A stretch of 6,835 nucleotides of DNA, taken from Cryomorphaceae bacterium (lineage in GTDB: Bacteria > Bacteroidota > Bacteroidia > Flavobacteriales > Schleiferiaceae). A program made the position numbers and the translations under genes. Positions within the stretch are counted from its first letter, which is position 1. Each line of letters opens with the position of its first letter. The DNA lies in the NCBI GenBank assembly GCA_003455605.1, contig DMQR01000112.1, forward strand, positions 1 through 6,835, read 5' to 3'. Below the pieces are notes generated by a model that was not told the origin of the DNA, made no database searches, and was given only the letters and a program-made list of their open reading frames with translations. Shown here in pieces: positions 6,511 through 6,835 of this stretch.

Positions 6511-6835
6511 ATGAAGAAACAATTGGATCATGTCGAAAAATTCCATGATACGTTTGGTATCACCAATAAATATCAACCCGATGCTAGTGTAGGTGCAGAT
6601 ACTATTGCGCTGCGCCATAGACTAATGGCAGAGGAAAATGAAGAGTATTTGGAAGCGGCATTGGCCGGCGATGCCATAGAAGTAGCGGATGCCCTAGGGG
6701 ATATGATGTATATTCTATGTGGCACTATTCTTAGCCACGGCATGCAACACATCATTGAAGAGATATTTGAAGAAATTCAAGCCAGCAACATGAGTAAACT
6801 AGGTGAGGATGGACAACCAATTTACAGAGAAGATG
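6511..6835 (+). CDS. MazG-like all-alpha NTP pyrophosphohydrolase (3' end beyond window)
   Basis: The first 108 codons of an open gene that runs off the end of the window. The product looks like a cytoplasmic all-alpha nucleoside triphosphate pyrophosphohydrolase (MazG / phosphoribosyl-ATP pyrophosphatase superfamily), which hydrolyses NTPs to NMP and pyrophosphate using Mg2+. The metal-binding signature ExxE...ExxD is visible: Glu42 and Glu45 in AEENEEYLEA, then Glu57 and Asp60 in AIEVADALGD, with Asp64 nearby. The following helices (YILCGTILSHG, IIEEIFEEIQASNMSKLGEDG) match flavobacterial proteins of this kind as I recall them; the ASNMSKLGEDG segment is characteristic. The ATG at 6511 is the only good in-frame start. 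It is transcribed divergently from the E1 cluster. Substrate (canonical or damaged nucleotide) cannot be told. Confidence 0.88.
   Translation, partial: MKKQLDHVEKFHDTFGITNKYQPDASVGADTIALRHRLMAEENEEYLEAALAGDAIEVADALGDMMYILCGTILSHGMQHIIEEIFEEIQASNMSKLGEDGQPIYRED

Noticed and set aside
1..6835. Search for a defence system, mobile element, CRISPR array, tRNA or attachment site
   Set aside because: All long frames are explained by ordinary metabolic, RNA-modifying or secreted proteins. I saw no direct repeat array, transposase, integrase, nuclease-helicase pair or tRNA-like fold. The MazG-like protein alone is not evidence of a defence system.

Overview
The window looks like chromosomal DNA from a member of the Bacteroidota, most likely a Flavobacteriales-type, probably aquatic, bacterium. 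Three things point there: a secreted subtilase with a C-terminal type IX secretion (Por) sorting domain, a small membrane protein that resembles the flavobacterial DUF6095 family, and a single-chain E1alpha-E1beta 2-oxoacid dehydrogenase of the long (about 800 residue) kind. One promoter fits the Bacteroidetes -7 box TAnnTTTG, and the start codons lack well-placed Shine-Dalgarno sequences. Base composition looks uniform by eye. I see no tRNA, rRNA, insertion sequence, phage gene or CRISPR array.

Layout. Bases 6-1583 (+) encode the exported S8 protease, alone. It converges on a tight minus-strand cluster, with a small hairpin (about 1582-1608) between the two 3' ends. Reading the minus strand in transcription order: a 63-residue two-helix membrane protein (6469-6278); a 47-base gap with a promoter-like box; the E1alpha/beta fusion (6230-3834); an RsmB-like RNA cytosine-C5 methyltransferase (3833-2616); murQ (2619-1807); and the DUF6095-like membrane protein (1820-1608). 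From the E1 gene onward the junctions are stop-then-start with no gap (TAAATG), ATGA overlap, and a 14-base overlap, so these four genes are almost certainly one translationally coupled operon. Divergent from the cluster, after a 41-base spacer holding a 12-bp palindrome, is the start of a MazG-like nucleotide pyrophosphohydrolase gene (6511 to the window end, incomplete).

How the genes relate. The coupled genes span oxoacid decarboxylation (E1), RNA methylation and peptidoglycan recycling (MurQ). They share no obvious pathway and look like a housekeeping operon held together by co-expression. No E2 or E3 dehydrogenase genes and no MurNAc kinase lie in the window, so the partners of E1 and MurQ must be encoded elsewhere.

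I did not find a new defence, mobile or regulatory system. The items most worth a second look are the reciprocal Asp/Asn exchange in the thiamine-diphosphate metal site of the E1 fusion, its unassigned interdomain segment, the shortened C-terminal part of MurQ, and the mixed-function coupled operon.
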